A stretch of DNA of 17,556 bases from Bacteroides_D sp963546395. GTDB lineage: Bacteria; Bacteroidota; Bacteroidia; Bacteroidales; CAJPTX01. Under the pieces are notes generated by a model, which was given only the letters and a program-made list of their open reading frames with translations, made no database searches and was not told the origin of the DNA. The DNA lies in the NCBI GenBank assembly GCA_963546395.1, contig CAUUMS010000030.1:1-17556 (forward strand), in the 5' to 3' direction. This document shows, piece after piece, positions 16,701 through 17,556 of the stretch. How positions within the stretch are numbered: position 1 is the first letter of the stretch; every line of letters starts with the position of its first letter. Both the position numbers and the translations under genes were made by a program.

Positions 16701-16846
16701 GGATCGGTGATGGCTGATGACACCCGCTCGGCAACCTGCCGAGCCCTACGCTCCACATTGTAGCTAAACAGCGTGAACGAGAGCTGGTACAAGCACACGA
16801 GGGCGAGTGCTATGGCGAAAATCCTGACGGCTCCTTTGTTCTGCAT
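13796..16846 (-). CDS. secDF: Fused protein translocase subunit SecDF
   Basis: SecDF is an inner-membrane, ion-gradient-driven partner of SecYEG that pulls proteins to the periplasmic side. Here SecD and SecF are one 1016-aa chain, as is usual in Bacteroidota. Residues 7-29 are the first helix. SecD follows: GLDLKGGM at 94-101, the first periplasmic domain (about 110-550) and GMAVDANVLIFER near 592-604. SecF follows: GIDFVGG near 736-742 and GYSINDTVVIFDRIRE near 912-927. The aspartates of the two helix motifs are the conserved proton-path residues. The periplasmic domain contains a low-complexity Ala/Glu/Ser-rich part (near residues 270-310). It starts at the ATG at 16846 (MQNKGAVRIF), downstream of a promoter match at 16907-16914, and is probably transcribed alone. 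Confidence 0.97.
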   Translation of the reverse strand: MQNKGAVRIFAIALALVCLYQLSFTLFSYNVERRARQVAERVSSAITDPLEHEKALKKAEATYLDSMSGETVYNFFWLRKYSYSDCKEREINLGLDLKGGMNVMLEVSVYDVLLSLSNHSADPDFVAALNKARTMAPSENFVDRFARAYEEINPQGKLAAIFSTIELRDKIPFNASNEQVLKVLREESEGAIENSYTIIRNRIDRFGVTQPNVQRLERSGRILVELPGVKDPERVRKLLQGTASLEFWETFENREVYDVLLRVNELASRLNGGAEEEAPAALVDSLQRPDTVAVEPNGDTLRNGGLSEAVAASAQNAQDTVFNRETFARKNPLFALLTPSMTQQGELYPGPVVGMAHYRDTASINAIFNNPQIAHLLPHDLRLLWTVKPPEWDKTKSIYQLVAIKVTSRDGRPKLDGGAIAGARSELAQTRGESEVLMWMNAEGAKVWARMTADNLNRSIAIVLDDYVYSFPSVRSEIKGGRSSITGGFSIKEAKDLVNVLQSGKLPAPARIIQEELVGPSLGQKAIDSGVTSFVISLVIILLFMLCYYSTRAGLIADFALLTNLFFIIGVLASFQATLTLPGIAGIVLTLGMAVDANVLIFERTKEELAQGKGLNASVADGFKNALSAIVDGNVTTLLTGIILYVFGSGPIKGFATTLVIGILTSMFTAIFITRLVIEWMLKRNWKLTFSTVLTKNLLKNASFRFIQNRRYAYIFSGILIVAICVSLFVRGFDAGIDFVGGRTYEVRFNEKVSTDEVASLLEKTLKQRPQVKTFGELNQVKITTKYKIDDDSQEVDDEVDSLVYTGLRPMLPSDATYQRFIDDYKLSSTKVGPTIALDIRREAVIAVILAMAVIFLYILGRFKNWRFSAGAVVGLAHNSIIVIGLYTLLWGIVPFTLEIDQAFVAAVLTIIGYSINDTVVIFDRIREFIGLYPRHDMQRTIDGAINSTLTRTIATSVSTLSVLIPMVFFGGESIRGFVFSLTIGVIVGTYCSIFIAAPLVYDLQGKKSKEPTTKG

Positions 16847-16906
16847 TGCCTTCCAAATCTGTTACGACCGATGTCGCACCGCACGCAACGCGCACGAAAA
16901 CGCCGG

Positions 16907-16914
16907 CAAATATA
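16907..16914 (-). promoter_or_regulatory. Bacteroidota -7 promoter element for secDF
   Basis: On the minus strand the sequence is TATATTTG, an exact match to TAnnTTTG, 60 nt before the secDF ATG. A TTG lies upstream (ATTGTCGGG) but its spacing is shorter than usual for a -33 element. Confidence 0.55.
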
Positions 16915-17397
16915 CGATATTTCCCGACAATGAGTGCAGGGATGACCGGAAGCAGTGATTCTGAGAAAGCCGTAGAACGGCGGTGCAGCGAGGAGGACGG
17001 CCGAACAGGTGGGAGAAATCGCAATGAATTCAGCCACTTCGGCGATATGTAGAGGACACAATTCTACGCCGTGGAGGAGCCTGGGATGGGTGACGGCACG
17101 TGGGCTTTTGCCGTATGCAACTTGTGCAAAACAGCATGCATCCTACGATCCGTCAGCGGTGCAGGGGGGTAATGGGCCCACGGAGTTTGCCCCTTTGGCC
17201 AAGGGACTATCATGCCAAACAGCAGGGGCTGCGTAAATTCGTGTGGGGTAGTGCGCACCAACTCATGACTCCAGGAGCACAAGTTTGGAGGCCGTCTCCA
17301 GCCAACCGCTAGTTGTGCGTTTTGCAGGAGCCTTAGCCAGGAATGCGCTAGAAATCCACCCTGGAGAACTGCCACCATTCTTACGCCGCAAGACATC
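16915..17397. other. Gene-free spacer upstream of secDF
   Basis: Nothing convincing is coded here. The longest open frame, on the minus strand at 17064-17489, gives a 141-residue Pro/Arg/Leu-rich string with no recognisable domain and runs through the hairpin at 17398-17415. No RNA gene was recognised. Confidence 0.45.
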
Positions 17398-17415
17398 ACC
17401 GAGGATGTCCTCGGT
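17398..17415 (-). terminator. Inverted repeat downstream of the edge gene
   Basis: ACCGAGGA (17398-17405) and TCCTCGGT (17408-17415) form a perfect 8-bp inverted repeat around TG. It is 84 nt beyond the stop of the partial minus-strand gene at 17499, so it may end that transcript. There is no T-tract. Confidence 0.3.
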
Positions 17416-17498
17416 AGAGGCAGAGCGGGCTCAATACGGGGAACAGCGGGCGATCTACGCAGAGATCCCAAGGGCGAGACCGCTAGCAAACGCAGTCC

Positions 17499-17556
17499 CT
17501 ACACCCCCTCCCCCTGCTGTAGGAGGTTTCGTGCGGCGCGGATGATGTCGTCGTGG
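17499..17556 (-). CDS. C-terminal end of a protein cut by the window edge
   Basis: Read on the minus strand, the last bases code for HDDIIRAARNLLQQGEGV followed by TAG. The codons are G+C-rich at third positions (CAC GAC GAC ATC ATC CGC GCC) and the peptide looks like an amphipathic C-terminal helix, unlike the adjacent spacer. Only 18 codons are visible, so no family can be assigned. It would be transcribed in the same direction as secDF, with about 650 nt between them. Confidence 0.4.
   Translation of the reverse strand, partial: HDDIIRAARNLLQQGEGV

Noticed and set aside
17064..17489. 141-codon open frame on the minus strand
   Set aside because: Pro/Arg/Leu-rich string with no motif, no promoter or start context, and it runs through an 8-bp hairpin. 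Kept only as a check in the findings.

Overview
The window looks like chromosomal DNA of a Bacteroidota species, probably near Porphyromonas. The signs are four good matches to the Bacteroidota -7 promoter motif TAnnTTTG, almost no Shine-Dalgarno sequences, a fused SecDF, a TPR membrane-anchor gene just before ribH, and a Bacteroidota-type MqnC. Most coding sequence is about 60% G+C. The genus is an inference. I see no rRNA, tRNA, CRISPR array, transposase or phage gene.

Layout. (1) 1-3555, plus strand: a tight cluster of a MATE-family exporter (5' end outside the window), the radical-SAM enzyme MqnC of the futalosine menaquinone pathway, and the murein lytic transglycosylase MltG, with a 10-nt gap and then a 14-nt overlap. 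(2) 3564-4361, minus strand: an outer-membrane beta-barrel protein meeting mltG tail to tail. (3) 4362-4782: a non-coding spacer with a promoter at each end. (4) 4783-6843, plus strand: a lipoprotein carrying a circularly permuted papain-like (YiiX/YycO-like) hydrolase domain, followed 3 nt later by a secreted barrel-like protein. G+C drops inside this pair. A strong UUCG-capped hairpin follows. (5) 7061-10938, plus strand: a housekeeping run of TPR membrane protein, lumazine synthase (ribH), CCA-adding enzyme/poly(A) polymerase family protein, and tsaD for the t6A tRNA modification. Two of the four therefore act on tRNA. (6) 11007-11501, minus strand: a DEDDh exonuclease converging on tsaD. 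(7) 11502-13738: about 2.2 kb with no convincing gene, ending in a perfect 17-bp hairpin. (8) 13796-16846, minus strand: the fused protein-export subunit SecDF with its own promoter. (9) 16847-17498: a second gene-free spacer, then the last codons of a minus-strand gene cut by the window edge.

Most genes are ordinary housekeeping genes. The best candidates for something undescribed are the lipoprotein hydrolase and barrel pair (4783-6843), with its unusual internal composition shift, and the 2.2-kb gene-free stretch at 11502-13738. Neither amounts to a demonstrated new system.
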